Source: Chondrosia reniformis (lineage: Eukaryota > Porifera > Demospongiae > Chondrillida > Chondrillidae). Taken from it: a stretch of DNA of 64,000 bases. The stretch covers positions 4,590,501-4,654,500 of the forward strand of contig OX359192.1 of assembly GCA_947172415.1 (NCBI GenBank), in the 5' to 3' direction. The notes beneath the pieces are model-generated. The model worked only from the letters and a program-made list of their open reading frames with translations. It did not search any database and was not told the origin of the DNA. Below, piece after piece: positions 36,101 through 47,895 of the stretch (the first letter of the stretch is position 1; the number at the start of each line of letters is the position of its first letter). The translations under genes were made by a program, and so were the position numbers.

Positions 36101-36840
36101 TTTCATTCATTTTCTGCTAACATAGTCAAGGCTGCATTTTGTTTATAGAAACTATTAGCATTATCTCTTATTTTGCTTAGCAATTCAATATTGTTTTGCA
36201 ATTTTTCTTTGGCAGATTCCCTTAAACTTAGTTTTTTGTCGTGTAGGTCAACCAGTGTATTGAAGCTCTTTCCTGTGGAAGAGGCTACACTAGTGTTAAG
36301 CACCTGTTATGCTTTTCTAGTACCAGCAGCAGGATTATTAATTATGCCATCTACAAGACTATTTATGGTAGTCTCTCTGTGTTCAGTGTTAGGTTTGCAA
36401 CTATTGAACACAGGCTTAAGTGGGAAAACCTCTTGTACTGACCGGTATTCCATGCAGCAAGCCTCACAGTAGCTCAGGGAATGTCTTATTTTGTTACATT
36501 CACTTAGAGCCTCCCATATCACTATGGGAAAAGTTTCTAGATAAGTCTCCCTAGCCTTAGAGGATCTCCAGCCACTTTTTAAACCTTTTAGAATATTCTC
36601 AAGTAACCTGTCAAAAGGAGTGGACTTACGGGAGTAATAGTCTGTAAAAATAGAATCGTCTAGACCACATTTGGGGCTCCTAAATAAATCTCTGAACCTT
36701 TGTATCTTTTGCTTGTAGGTAAGTTCTGTTTGAGTGTCTTCTGTACCTGATTTTGTGGTTTCCTGAGTTGGAGTGGCTTCATCAATTGTTGGAGAATTTG
36801 CTTTTTTCTGTCTTTGTGAATATGTCTCTAATAATTTCAA
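33169..36840 (-). pseudogene. Decayed gene of a multicopy uncharacterised invertebrate family
   Basis: Read from right to left across several frames: RFRDLFRSPKCGLDD and KLKSGWRSSKARETY-like N-terminus; a basic region KRKKSYLKGRVVETVLQRL; GQCWP then, one frame over, RYMPDGNIQIVQAHGNKIPS; LIMWHDHSTILSYGLLLITV; NFISDRLDCLSEISEKVKT; QFFISDKPAVQFERSQQGG and a CSC pair; KPQLESKLVNELKGVQKVP; VLDCEPLHDFKGYAMHLL; AKRCVRDTSNRKSDTLIPNL; YIRERPYSWQAHLERIAAFL; DIHPNYIEKGPSLLHFRDS; and a C-terminal ALHQVLGPSNELLQLDRCRK. From memory the same ordered blocks occur in many uncharacterised, repeated proteins of corals and sponges. Several stops and frameshifts (near 35675, 35600, 35425, 35310) make it a pseudogene. 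The WHDHS and ISDKPA blocks with the later glutamates could be an acidic catalytic set, so a transposase is possible, but this is speculation. Confidence 0.7.
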
Positions 36841-38106
36841 TGAATATCATTTGTTAAACTATCTGATCTATTCTGTAGGTTGCCAATATGCAAGACAAAG
36901 ATTTTTTTAAATCTATTTTTGTATTATTTATTTGTTTAATAATTTATTTAAAATCGTCCATTGTTAAATTGGCTATAGGATATAGACTTAAAACGGCAGG
37001 CATCCTTTGGCTTAATTGATTTATGTATCGTGTATAATCGTCTCGCTTCGTATCCTTGTCTTATAATCGTCTCACTTAGTATCTTATTAATGTTTTATTT
37101 AATCGTCTCACTTCGAACGTTTTGTATTATACAATTAATGTCTAATATAAGTGAAAGCGGCTTTTCAGGACTCTTTGCATAGTAGCTATAATATGATTCA
37201 CTTCTCTAGCTATCGTGGACTACTTATTTTTTATGTACCTTTTGTAAACGAATAGTTCGTATGCAGCAACTCTTGCAAAGCCGCAGTTGAACTTCAGAGC
37301 AATCTGATTATCGACTGATATCCCTCTTGGCTTTTTTTGGGAGCATAATCTTCTCTGTTGTAGACGAAATTTCGAAATTCGGCGATACTTAGTGTGAATA
37401 ACACCTTACGGGGATCCTCGATCACTTGCGTCAACGTATAGTATATATGTATATAATATCCCAGTTACACAGCTTAGGATTCGCGCAATATTAACATCCG
37501 GCTATAAAACTTCACCGTTTGCGTTTCAAAGGTGTAAATCATCCCATGAATATACTTATTTGCTAATGAATATGATTTATATGTTGAGAAATGGCGTCTA
37601 TTGCAGAAGTGAAGGAAAATTGCCTATACGCTTAAGTTAGAAGATCTTCATAGTCGTGTAGTCAGCTTCAATGGATTCAGTGAGTGTCATTTAGTAAATA
37701 TTATGAAGTCCGTTGGCGTCTGAGCTTTATTTCCCAAGATATGAAAGATTAAATAGCATTTACTAAACTATTAAAAGTGTATTTTCACAGTTTTCTTCTC
37801 AACAGGGGGGCGAATGGAAATGGACTTCTTAATTTTGTTGGCATACATTCTATCCTTTTCAATGAAGTATAGAACGTAGTTCTAGCTTTTTCCTAGACTA
37901 AGCGCATAGTGTCTGAGAGTTTTAAAATCGGCCCTTTTTAACACGTTATATCTTTGACATTGGTTGTTCAATCTCACTCAAATTTTAGATTTCGCTGATA
38001 TATAAATAAGCGCTTCGATGTATACCAGTTTAAGGTAGCAAATCGTTTCTGTTAGAACGAAACTTGCTCTTAAAAGTGTTTATAAAAAACGTAAAAACAC
38101 GCAGAT
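36841..38106. other. AT-rich interval before the right terminal repeat
   Basis: No convincing frame on either strand. Short repeats of ATCGTCTC(A/G)CTT occur three times at about 37037-37110. Presumably the untranslated or promoter side of the minus-strand gene. Confidence 0.35.
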
Positions 38107-38129
38107 CAGTCATATGGCACCTGTGTAGT

Positions 38130-38694
38130 TCATACAACTAGTACATAGAACTAGTACATAGAACTAGTATATAAAATTACTACTTCAACTACTACATACA
38201 ACTAGCACACACAACCAGGACATACAACTAGAACATATGACTAAATTATATAATTAATGCATACAACTAGAACATACAACTAGTACATAGAAATTGTAAC
38301 TAGTACTTACAACTTGTACATACAGTTAGTGCGTTCAACTAATACAATCAACTAGTATCATACAACTAGTGTGTAAAATTACACCTAAACCTAGGAAATA
38401 AAACTACTACTAGTACATAAAACTAGAACATACCACTACTACATGCAATTACTGCATACAAATAGTGCTTACAACAAGTACATACAACTAGTACATACAA
38501 GTAGTACTTACACGTAGTATATATAAATAGTCCTAGTACATAAAGTAGTTCAAACAACTACTACATAAAACTAGTACATACAACTAGTACCTACATGTAG
38601 TAAGTATAAATAGTCCTATAACATAAAGTAGTTCAAACTACTGCTACATACAACTAGTACAAGCAAATAGAAATGAGTACATACAAGGAGTACA
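38130..38694 (-). repeat. 13-bp satellite, ACA orientation
   Basis: ACA units resume directly at the element edge. No other feature. Confidence 0.9.
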
Positions 38695-39201
38695 ACAGGT
38701 AGCTCGACTTTAAAAACTCGTGGGGCTACCGAATTTCCTTGAACTACTTGGCCGCATCATAGGGCTTTGATATGCTATTCTTCGATTGAGGAAGCTTAAG
38801 TGTCCTGAAAATTATAAATAGCGACAGAAAAGCTTCGTTAACTCAAGCTTCCTGAACACCGCCATTTGCAAACACCATATATTGAGGTATAAATTAAGTA
38901 ATGGAATAAGGATTTCTTCTAAATAAATAATGGAATAAGGATTTCTTCTAACTGCGTCGAACTTATCTTTGTAAAGGTTTATCTTTCGACTTTTAGAGCG
39001 TCCAGAGACCAGAAATAAATTAAGTGTTACAATAGTTGCATATGAACTCGTTTTATACATATATCGACATATAAACTGTGTTATAATAGTTGCGTATGAA
39101 CTCGTATTATATATTTATATGTATATAAATATCCGTAACATGAAGCCATACTTAAATCGTGTTATGAAAACGATAGAGGGGGCTGCCTTAGGCAGCCCTT
39201 A
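38695..39201 (-). mobile_element. Small non-autonomous Helitron-like element, copy 2
   Basis: In the opposite orientation to copy 1: a degenerate terminal hairpin (GTAGCTCGACTTTAAAAACTC to TTGAACTACTTGG), the shared interior GCGACAGAAAAGCTTCGTTA, then TAACATGAAGCCATAC and the hairpin GGGCTGCC-TTA-GGCAGCCC, ending AAAAAACGAG. Longer than copy 1 because of a duplicated 39-bp stretch (GGAATAAGGATTTCTTCTAA twice, near 38905-38960) and added sequence. Confidence 0.7.
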
Positions 39202-40506
39202 AAAAACGAGTGATTACAACGTGTACATACAACTAATACATACAACTAGTACATAAAACTGGTACATACAAATAGTACATTCAACTAGTACATACAACTA
39301 GTCCTACAGCTACTACATAGAACTGGCCAATACAACTAGTAAATACAAAGAGTACATATAACTAGTCCGTATAACCAGTACAAATAACTAGTATGTACAA
39401 CTAGAACCTACAACTAGTAAATATAACTAATACTACTACATACAATTAGTACATACAACTAGTACATACAACTAGTACATACTACTAGCATTTTACAACT
39501 AGTAAATATGACTAATACTAGTACATACAATTATTACAAACACCTAGTACATACTACTAGTTCATACAACTAGTACATAGAACTAGTACATACCACTAGC
39601 ATATAAAATTACTGCTTCAACTACTAAATACAACTAGTACACAAAAACAGGACATTCAACTAGTGCATATGACTACAATATATAACTAATGCATACCACT
39701 AGGACATAAAACTAGTACATACAAATAGTAACTAGTACATACAACTTGTACATACAACTAGTACGGGCAACTAATACAATCAACTAGTATGTTACAACTA
39801 GTGTGTACAAATAGTACCTACACCTAGGAATTATAACTACTACTAGTACATTCAACTAGAACATACAACTACCACATACAGCTAGTACAATCAACTAGTA
39901 CATACAACTAGTAAATATAACAAGTTCGATATAGGACATACAACTAGTACATACAATTAGTTCTTGCAACTAGTATATACAACTAGTAAATAGAACTAGT
40001 ACTAATACACACACAACTAGTACAAACAACCAGTACATAAAACTAGTACCTACAACTAGTACATACAACTTGTACATAAAAATGGTACATACAAGTAGTA
40101 CATGGAAATAGTACATTCAACTAGTACTGCAGTTAATACATAGATCTGGTGCATACAACTTGTAAATGGGAAGGGGACATAAAACTCTACTCTAAACTCT
40201 AGTAAATAGAACTAGTACTAGTACACACACAACTAGTACTTGCAATTAGTACATACAATTAGTAAATAGAATTAGTATTAGTACACACACAACTAGTACA
40301 TACAACCAGTGCATAAAACTAGCACCTACAACTAGTACATACAACTAGTACAAAAAACTAGAACACACATCTAGTACATTCAACTAGTTACTAGTACATC
40401 CAAACAGTACATGCAACGAGTTCTTACAAATAGTACATACAACTAGAACATGCAACTACTACATACAAGTAGTACATACAAATAGTACATACAACTAGTT
40501 CATACA
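39202..40506 (-). repeat. 13-bp satellite, ACA orientation
   Basis: ACA units. The higher-order block seen at 30755 recurs at about 39360. No gene. Confidence 0.9.
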
Positions 40507-40564
40507 TATTCTCTTTTTACAGAATAGGCATATAGCATGTAGGAAAATGGTATCTTAGTTTTTT
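40507..40564 (+). mobile_element. Ribozyme retroelement 3' tip (copy C, 58 bp)
   Basis: Matches the last ~58 bases of copies A and B (TTTTTACAGAATAGGCATAT to the T-rich end). Flanked by CATACA on both sides (40501-40506 and 40565-40570). Extreme 5' truncation. Confidence 0.7.
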
Positions 40565-42215
40565 CATACAACTAGTACATACTACTAGTTCATACAACTA
40601 CTACTTGCAATTAGTACATACAATTAGTAAATAGAACTAGTACTAGTACACACACAACTAGTACATACAACCAATGCATAAAATTAGAACCTACAACTAG
40701 TACATACAACTAGTACATACAACTAGTACCTACAACTAGTACATACAAATGGTACATACAGCTAGTACATGGAAATAGTACACTAAACTAGTACTGCAGT
40801 TAATACTTAGATCTGGTGCATACAACTAGTTAATTCAAAGAGTACATAAAACTCGTACATACAACTAGTACATTTAACTATGTCATGTAACTAGTACATT
40901 CAACTAAAATACAAAACTAGTACTTGCAACTAGTACATACAACAAACACTACAGCTAGTACTTAGAACTGGTCCATAAAACTAGTAAATTGAAAGAGTCA
41001 CTAACGAGTACCTACAACGAGTACATACAACTGTTACATACAACTAGTACCTACAACTAGTCCATACAATTACCACATACAACTAGTACATACAATTAGT
41101 ACAAAAAACTAGTAGATGAAATTAGTATATACAAGTGGTACAAACACAACAACATGCAAGTAGTAAATGCAGCTAGTACTACTGCTAGTACATAGAACTG
41201 GTGGCATTCAACCAGTAAATACAAAGAGTCAGTAACGAGTACATACAGCGAGTACATACACCTAGTTCATGCAACTAGTACATGCAACTATTACCAACAA
41301 CCAGTAAATACAATCACTACATATAACTACTATTACAACTAGTGCTTACAACTGGTGCATTCAACTAGTAAATACAAATAGTACATACACTAGAACATAC
41401 AAATAGTTACGACTACCTACAACAAGTGTACACACAAGGAGTACATACAACTTGTTCATAAAACTAGTACTTACAACTAGTACATACAACTAGTACATAC
41501 AAGTAGCACATGCAACAATTACATACAACTAGCATCTAGAACTACAACACACAATTAGTTCATACAACTAGTAGCTATTACTGGTACACACAACAAGTTC
41601 AAACAACTAGTACATACTACCAGTAATGAATTCAAACAACGAGTACAAAAAATTTGTAACTAGTAAATAACGAGCACCTACAACTAGTACAGTTAACTAG
41701 TACATACAACTAGTATGTACAACTATATAGTACCTAGAACTAGTACATAAAACTGGTACAAACAACTGGTACAAACAACTAGTAAATATTACAAGTACTA
41801 GAGCATACAACTAGTACATTTAACTAGTACATACAACTAGTACATACAACTAGTAAATATAACTAGTACTAGTATAAAAACTAGTGGAGTCAATTAGTTA
41901 ATACAACAAGCACATACAACTAGTACATACAACTAGTACATACATCTAGTGCATGCAACTATTACATACAGCTAGTACAAAAATTAGTACATAGAATTAA
42001 TGCATAGAACTAGTACATACAACTAGTACAAAAACTAGTACATTCAACCAGCACATTCAACTAGTACATACAACTAGTACATACATCTAGTGCATCCAAC
42101 TATTGCATACAACTAGTACAAAAATTAGTACATAGAATTAATGCATAGAACTAGTACATACAACTAGTACAAAAACTAGTACATACAACTAGAACAGACA
42201 ACTAGTACTTAACTA
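40565..42215 (-). repeat. 13-bp satellite, ACA orientation
   Basis: ACA units. A ~125-bp stretch is tandemly duplicated at about 41940-42180 (shared landmark ACATAGAATTAATGCATAGA). No gene. Confidence 0.9.
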
Positions 42216-43260
42216 ATATAGTGTGTGCCATCTTAAATTGCCCCTTCAAATTTCAATTATATTTTAGTCTCATAGGCTTTAAAATGTGAGAAGTGTAAAT
42301 ATCCTTGATTAATTTTTGATATTGTAATTAAAAGGGCCGAGGAATAGGAAAAAAATATTTTTAGCCAATCAAATCTCTGTTGCTAAGACGCAAACTAGGG
42401 ATTACATCATTATTGATTGCGAAATTTTAGGATTTTTAATGGCTGACTTTTTTGTAAAGAATTTTCTGATTCTTTGTTGATTGTTTGATGACATGGAGAC
42501 GCCAAAAACTTGGAAGAAATAGAGAACAACTACAAGTTCCTTAGATAAGACAAGTTAAGCGAAAACAATGAAATAGTTAGGTCTGAAGATGAGGATGCCC
42601 AATTAAAGGAAAATCTCCTTATTGAAGATTCTAGTGATTATGACAGTGATACTGAGAATGAAGATCGGGAATATGGGTTTTCTTATGAAAATGCCAAGGC
42701 TACTTACTCAGAATGGATTGAGAGTCTTGAAATAGATGGCAAAATGATGTTGAGTGTTTTTTGATGGATTTCGTGATTAGCAACGTTGGTTTAAAAGCGA
42801 AGGAGTCATCAAAACTGACTGCCATATGGATAAATATTGGAGAAAGATAGAGGATGGAGAAATAAGTATTACAAGTCATATGGAGGTTTCTGTGACTTTA
42901 AGAGGGCCAAGCACAGGAGGCATAATCTTTTAGATGACTAAGACTTGAAAGAAACGTCCTCAACAAGGATACGCTCACAGTTACAACTGATGATGTCAGG
43001 AAATACTTCAGAACATTTAGAGACTATATACAAGCCTATAAGAAGAATTTAGGAGTAGTAGAAGCAGAAGAAGCAGTGAAGACATATAAATCCCGTTGTA
43101 GCATTTTTTCACCTAATTCATAGCCAGCTAAACCTTCGATACTTACTTTTTTCAAATTTGTGTTCTGTAACTTTTCTTGCTTTATCCATACATATTTAAT
43201 CATCCCACTATAGAAGCATTTCCTTAAACAATTATTTTTAAATTTCTACATATATGATAG
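42216..43260. other. Non-satellite insertion, origin unknown
   Basis: About 1 kb of unique AT-rich sequence between ACA units. I see no terminal inverted repeat, tail or target duplication. It contains the decayed coding fragment described next. Confidence 0.5.
42563..42880 (+). pseudogene. Decayed coding fragment, unknown protein
   Basis: An acidic segment (EDAQLKENLLIEDSSDYDSD) is followed by YGFSYENAKATYSEWIESLE and KMMLSVF, then after a one-base frameshift near 42752 by FLMDFVISNVGLKAKESSKL to a stop. The split but coherent amino-acid pattern suggests a once-coding exon. I do not recognise the family with confidence. Confidence 0.4.
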
Positions 43261-43614
43261 TTCACACAACTAGTACATACAACAAGTACATTCAACTGCT
43301 ACATACAACTAGTGCATGAAACTAGTATAGACAACTAATACTCTAGCTAGAACATAGAATTGGTGGATACAACAAAGAGAACATAAAATTAGTACATAGG
43401 CCTAGTACATTCAACTAGTAACGAGGACATACAACGAGTACATAAAACTAGTTCATACAACTAATTCATACAACTAGTACATACAACTAGTTCATACAAC
43501 TAGTTCATACAACTAGTACCTGGAATTAGTATATATAACTAGTACTAATATATAAAACTAGTGGATACAATTAGTAAATACAACTAGTACATACATCTAG
43601 TACCTACAACTATT
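43261..43614 (-). repeat. 13-bp satellite, ACA orientation
   Basis: Short ACA block that stops abruptly at an orientation flip with no core A. Confidence 0.9.
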
Positions 43615-43987
43615 GAACTAGTTGTATGTACTAGTTGTATGAACTAGTAGTTTGTTCTAGTTGTATGTAGTAGTTGTATGTACTACTTGTATGTACTACT
43701 TGCATGTACTAGTTGTATGTACTAGTTGTATGTACTACTTGCATGTACTAGTTGTATGTACTAGTTGTATCTATTAGGTGCATACTCTAGTTCTATGTAC
43801 TAGTTGTTATATTAGTTGTTTGGATTAGTTGTTAGTACTAGTTGTATATACTAGTTGTATGTCCAAGTTGTATGTGGTACTAGTAGTACTAGTTTAATGT
43901 ACTAGTGGTATGTACTAATTATACGTACTGTGTAAGTACCACTTATATGTTCTTGTTGTTTGTACCAGTTATATGTACTAGTCTTAT
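43615..43987 (+). repeat. 13-bp satellite, TTG orientation, well conserved
   Basis: TTG units close to consensus. The junction at 43615 (CTATTGAACTAGTTG) joins ACA to TTG directly. Confidence 0.9.
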
Positions 43988-44440
43988 GTTTTAGTTGTGA
44001 CAGGAAAGGTTGTCTTAACGACTATATAGTTGTTTTAAGTTTTGGTATGTCATTTTATAAAACAAGTATTTCGAGTTTAAAAACTAGTGGGGCTACCGCC
44101 CCCCAAATCAACTCAAACTACTTGGGCATAACATTGGAATTTAATATATATATCGTAATACTAACGATTGAGGACGCTTAAGTGTCCTGAACCTTATAAA
44201 TAGCGACAGAAAAGCTTTGTTCACTAAAGCTTCCTAAACGCCGCCATTTGCAAAACGATGTATTGATGTATAAATTAAGTATTATAAAGTGTTATAATAG
44301 ATGCGTATCAACCCGTTTTATATATATAGATATATATATCTTTCCGTAACATGAAGCCATACAACGTAATCGTCAAATTAGTTGCTATTTTAACTATATG
44401 ATGTTGTTTTGACATACAATTTTTTCACGGTAGCACTAGT
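43988..44440 (-). repeat. Core B, copy 4 (reverse orientation, split by an insertion)
   Basis: The two halves, GTGACAGGAAAGGTTGTCTT to CATTTTATAAAA (43988-44062) and AGTTGCTATTTTAACTATAT onward (44374-44440), together match copy 2. The middle is a small Helitron-like element. Confidence 0.78.
44063..44373 (-). mobile_element. Small non-autonomous Helitron-like element, copy 3
   Basis: Starts CAAGTATTTCGAGTTTAAAA, contains GCGACAGAAAAGCTTTGTTC and ends with TAACATGAAGCCATAC. The GC-rich hairpin end present in copies 1 and 2 is missing, so this copy is truncated. Inserted inside core B. Confidence 0.72.
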
Positions 44441-45830
44441 ACGTATAACTAGTACATTCAACTAGAGGTTACAACTAGTACCTACAATTATTACAGACAA
44501 ATAGTACAAACAACTATTAATGAGTACATACACCTAGAACGTGGAACCAGTATATACACGTAGTACAAACAACTAGTAATGAGTACATACACCTAATACA
44601 TAGAACTAGTGTATACAACTAGTACATACAACTAGCACATACAACTACTACCTAGAACTAGTAAATATAACTAGTACTAGTATAAAAACTAGTGGAGACA
44701 ATTAGTTAATACAACTAGCACATACAACTAGTACATACATCTAATACATCCAACTATTACATACAACTAGTACAAAAATTAGTACAGAGAATTAATGATT
44801 AGAACTAGTTCATACAACTAATACAAAGAACTAGTACATACAACTAGAACAGACAACTAGTACATAACTAGTACATAAAACTAGTACATACAACAAGCAA
44901 CAAGTACAAACAAATAGTACACAACTAGTAAATACAACTAGTTCATACTACTTCATTATACAACTACTAACTAGTGCATACAATTATTACATACAACTAA
45001 TATATACAACTAGTACCTACAACTATATAGTAAATATAAGAGGTATTGGTACATACAACTAGTTCATACTACTTCATTATACAACTAGACCATACAACTA
45101 CTAACTAGTGCATACAATTATTACATACGACTAATATATACAACTAGTACCTACAACTATATAGTAAATATAAGAGGTATTGGTACATACAACTAGTACA
45201 TACAACTAGTACATATAACTGGTACATATAACTAGTACATATAACCAGTAACGTGTATATAAAACTAGCATATACAACTAGTAAATACAACTAGTACATA
45301 CAACTAGTAAATATAACTAGTACATATAACTAGTACATATAACTAGTGCCTACAACCAGTAAATGTTACTAGTACTAGTATATACAAAAAATAGTGCATG
45401 CAACAAGTACCTACAACTATTAAATAGAACTTGTATTAGAACATACAACTAGTACATTAAACTAATACATACAAATAGTAACATGTACATACAACAAGTA
45501 CAGACAACTAGTATATAAAACTAGTACATACAAACAATTAGTACATAGAACTAGGATATACAACTAATACAGACAACTAGTACATTCAACTAGTACATAC
45601 AACTAGTACTTACAATTAGTAAATATTACTAGTATTAGTAGATCCAACTAGTATATACAAATAGTACATTAAACTGGAACTACAACTACTACATAGAACT
45701 AGTACATACAATTAGTGCATAAAACTAATACATACAACTAATATAAACAACTAGTACTACAACTAGTACATACAACTATTACATAAAACTAGTAAAAACA
45801 ACTAGTACTACAACTAGGACAAACAACTAG
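44441..45830 (-). repeat. 13-bp satellite, ACA orientation
   Basis: ACA units. A ~125-bp tandem duplication lies at about 44940-45190 (landmark TATATAGTAAATATAAGAGG twice). Confidence 0.9.
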
Positions 45831-45880
45831 TACATACTGGATGTATGTACTATGTCAATATATTATATACTTCTAATGTA
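45831..45880. repeat. Core A, copy 4 (ACA-to-TTG switch)
   Basis: TACTGGATGTATGTACTATG then TCAATATATTATATACTTC. A piece present in copies 1 and 3 (GTAGTTCTAGT) is lost. Confidence 0.7.
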
Positions 45881-47143
45881 CTAGTTTTATGTACTAGTTG
45901 GTTGCACTATTTGTATGTACCAGTTCTATGTGTACGTACTATTCCTATGTCCTAGGTGTAGTTCTAATTTAATGTGCTAGTGGTGTGTTCTAGTTGTATG
46001 CACTATTTCCATGTACTAGTTAGTTTAACTAGTTGTACATACTAGTTGTATGTACTAGTTGTATATAGTAGTTATATGTACTAGTTGTATGTACTAGCTG
46101 TATGTACTAGTTGTAGTTCTACTTTAATGGACTAGTTGTAGGTACTAGTTATATGTAGTAGCTATATGTAATAGTTTTATGTACTAGTTATATTTATTAG
46201 TTATATGCACTAGTTGTATGTACTAGGTATATGTACTAGTACTATGTACTAGTTATGTAAAAGTTGTATGCACTAGTTGTGTGTGCTATTTGTAATTACT
46301 TGTGTGTGTAGTAGTTGTATTGATAGTTGTGTGTAATAGGTTTATGGACTATTTGTATGTACTAGTTGTATGTACTAGTTCTTTCTACTAGTTTTATGCC
46401 CTAGTTATTTTTACTAGTTGTAGGTACCAGTTGTATATACGAATCATATATAATATTAATATTTACTAGTTGTATGTACTAGTTGTATGGACTAGTTGTA
46501 TGTACTATTTTTAGTACTAGTTGTATGTACTAGTTGTATGGACTAATTCTATGCATTAGTTCTATGAACTACTTGTAGTACTAGTTGTATGGAATAGTTG
46601 TATATGCTGGATGTATAGACTAGTTGTATGTACTACTTGTATGTGCTAGTTGGATGTACCAGTTTCATGTACTCGTTACTAGTTGTATGTACTAGTTGTA
46701 TATGCTAGTTGTATGTATTAGTTGTGTGTACTAGTACTAGTCATATTTACTAGTTGTATGTACTAGTTGTATGTATTAGCTGTGTGTTCTAATTGTATGG
46801 ACTAATTGTATGTACAGTTGTAGTACTAGTTGTATGTGCTAGTTGTATATACTAGATGTATGTACTAATTTTATGTTCTAGTCATATGTTCTAGTTGTAT
46901 GTACTAGTTGTGTGTATTAGAGGTATGTACTAGTTGCTAATTACATATACTAGTTGTAGCCTAGTTTAAAGTACAAGTCATATAAACTACTTTTAAGAAA
47001 TAGTTGTGTGTTCTAGTTGAATGTTCTAGTTGTATGTAGTAGTTGTATGTAGTAGTTGTATGTCCTACTACTAATTATATTTATTAGTTGTAGGTACTAG
47101 TTGTTTGTACTAGTATTAGTTATATTTACTAGCTGTAGGTACT
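45881..47143 (+). repeat. 13-bp satellite, TTG orientation
   Basis: TTG units matching the block at 106 from TTGGTTGCACTATTTGTATG onward. The last ~40 bases are repeated on the far side of the large element (61622-61661). Confidence 0.9.
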
Positions 47144-47240
47144 CGTTTTTGAGGCGCCGCAGGCGCCCTTATATTGTTTTCAGAAATTATGTTAACGTAT
47201 GGCTTCCTGTTCGTAGTCTTGTATATATATATATATATCG
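47144..47240. repeat. Helitron 5'-type end with hairpin (outer)
   Basis: CGTTTTTGAGGCGCC-GCA-GGCGCC, then TTATATTGTTTTCAGAAA, TATGGCTTCCTGTTCG and a TA-repeat. Shares order and sequence with the start of the small element at 31981. Confidence 0.7.
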
Positions 47241-47309
47241 GATGCAAATGACTCCCAAAATAATCACAATCAGGTATATTAAACGCTACAAGACTTTAGC
47301 CACACTGAA

Positions 47310-47895
47310 AAACTGCTGCATACAGAGTAGTAGTCTCTACAGATCATATAAGGTTAAACGCATGGCCTTCCAATTACCTTTTCACACCTTAGTATAGACT
47401 GAGGATGATGCATCTGCATGCCATTATCAGCAAAAATTCCAGTCTCATGCAGGGGGTCTCAGCCAATAATCACCGCAGATTTGACTTGCCTTGAGTGTGA
47501 GCTAGGAGTACCGTTGGTTGCTTGCATGCATTCACATAAACAACAGGGTGAGAGACAATTTGGTAACTTGCACACAAGGGACATTGTTCATGAAATAAAT
47601 TAAAGGCCCCAGCCTTTATGTCCCTGTGTGCAAGTTACCAAATCGTCTCTAACCCTGTTTTTTATGTGAATGCATGCAAGCAACCAATGGTACTCCTAGC
47701 TCACACTCAAGGCAAGTCAACTCTGCGGTGATTATTGGCTGAGACCCCCTGCATGAGACTGGAATTTTTGCTGATAATGGCATGCAGATGCATCATCTTC
47801 AGTCTATACTAAGGTGTGAAAAGGTAATTGGAAGGCCATGTATTTAACCTTATATGATCTGTAGAGACTACTACTCTGTATGCAGCAGTTATGTA
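47310..47895. repeat. Large imperfect palindrome (~285-bp arms)
   Basis: From AACTGCTGCATACAGAGTAG (47310) to its reverse complement ending CTGTATGCAGCAGTT (47893). The centre is a short region near 47585-47615. Arms differ at only a few positions, so it is young or under conversion. Open frames inside have no recognisable product. It is probably a foldback/MITE-type insertion in the Helitron. Confidence 0.8.

Larger units (their letters stand above)
30921..38129 (-). mobile_element. 7.2-kb element with terminal inverted repeats and a decayed gene
   Basis: At the exact edges of the non-satellite DNA, the left end reads ACTACACTGGTACCTTATGG (30921) and the right end, reverse complemented, reads ACTACACAGGTGCCATATGA (38129). 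This is an inverted repeat of about 23 bp with four mismatches, followed by CTG on both sides. Inside are a repeat-coding exon-like frame, a coiled-coil frame broken by a small Helitron relative, and a decayed ~1.1-kb-codon gene on the minus strand. A clear target duplication is not visible. Superfamily unknown. The alternative is two unrelated insertions, but the matched ends argue against that. Confidence 0.6.

Noticed and set aside
36841-38106. Further exons of the decayed gene upstream of 36840
   Set aside because: No frame continues the protein pattern and no clear splice acceptor and donor pair was found.
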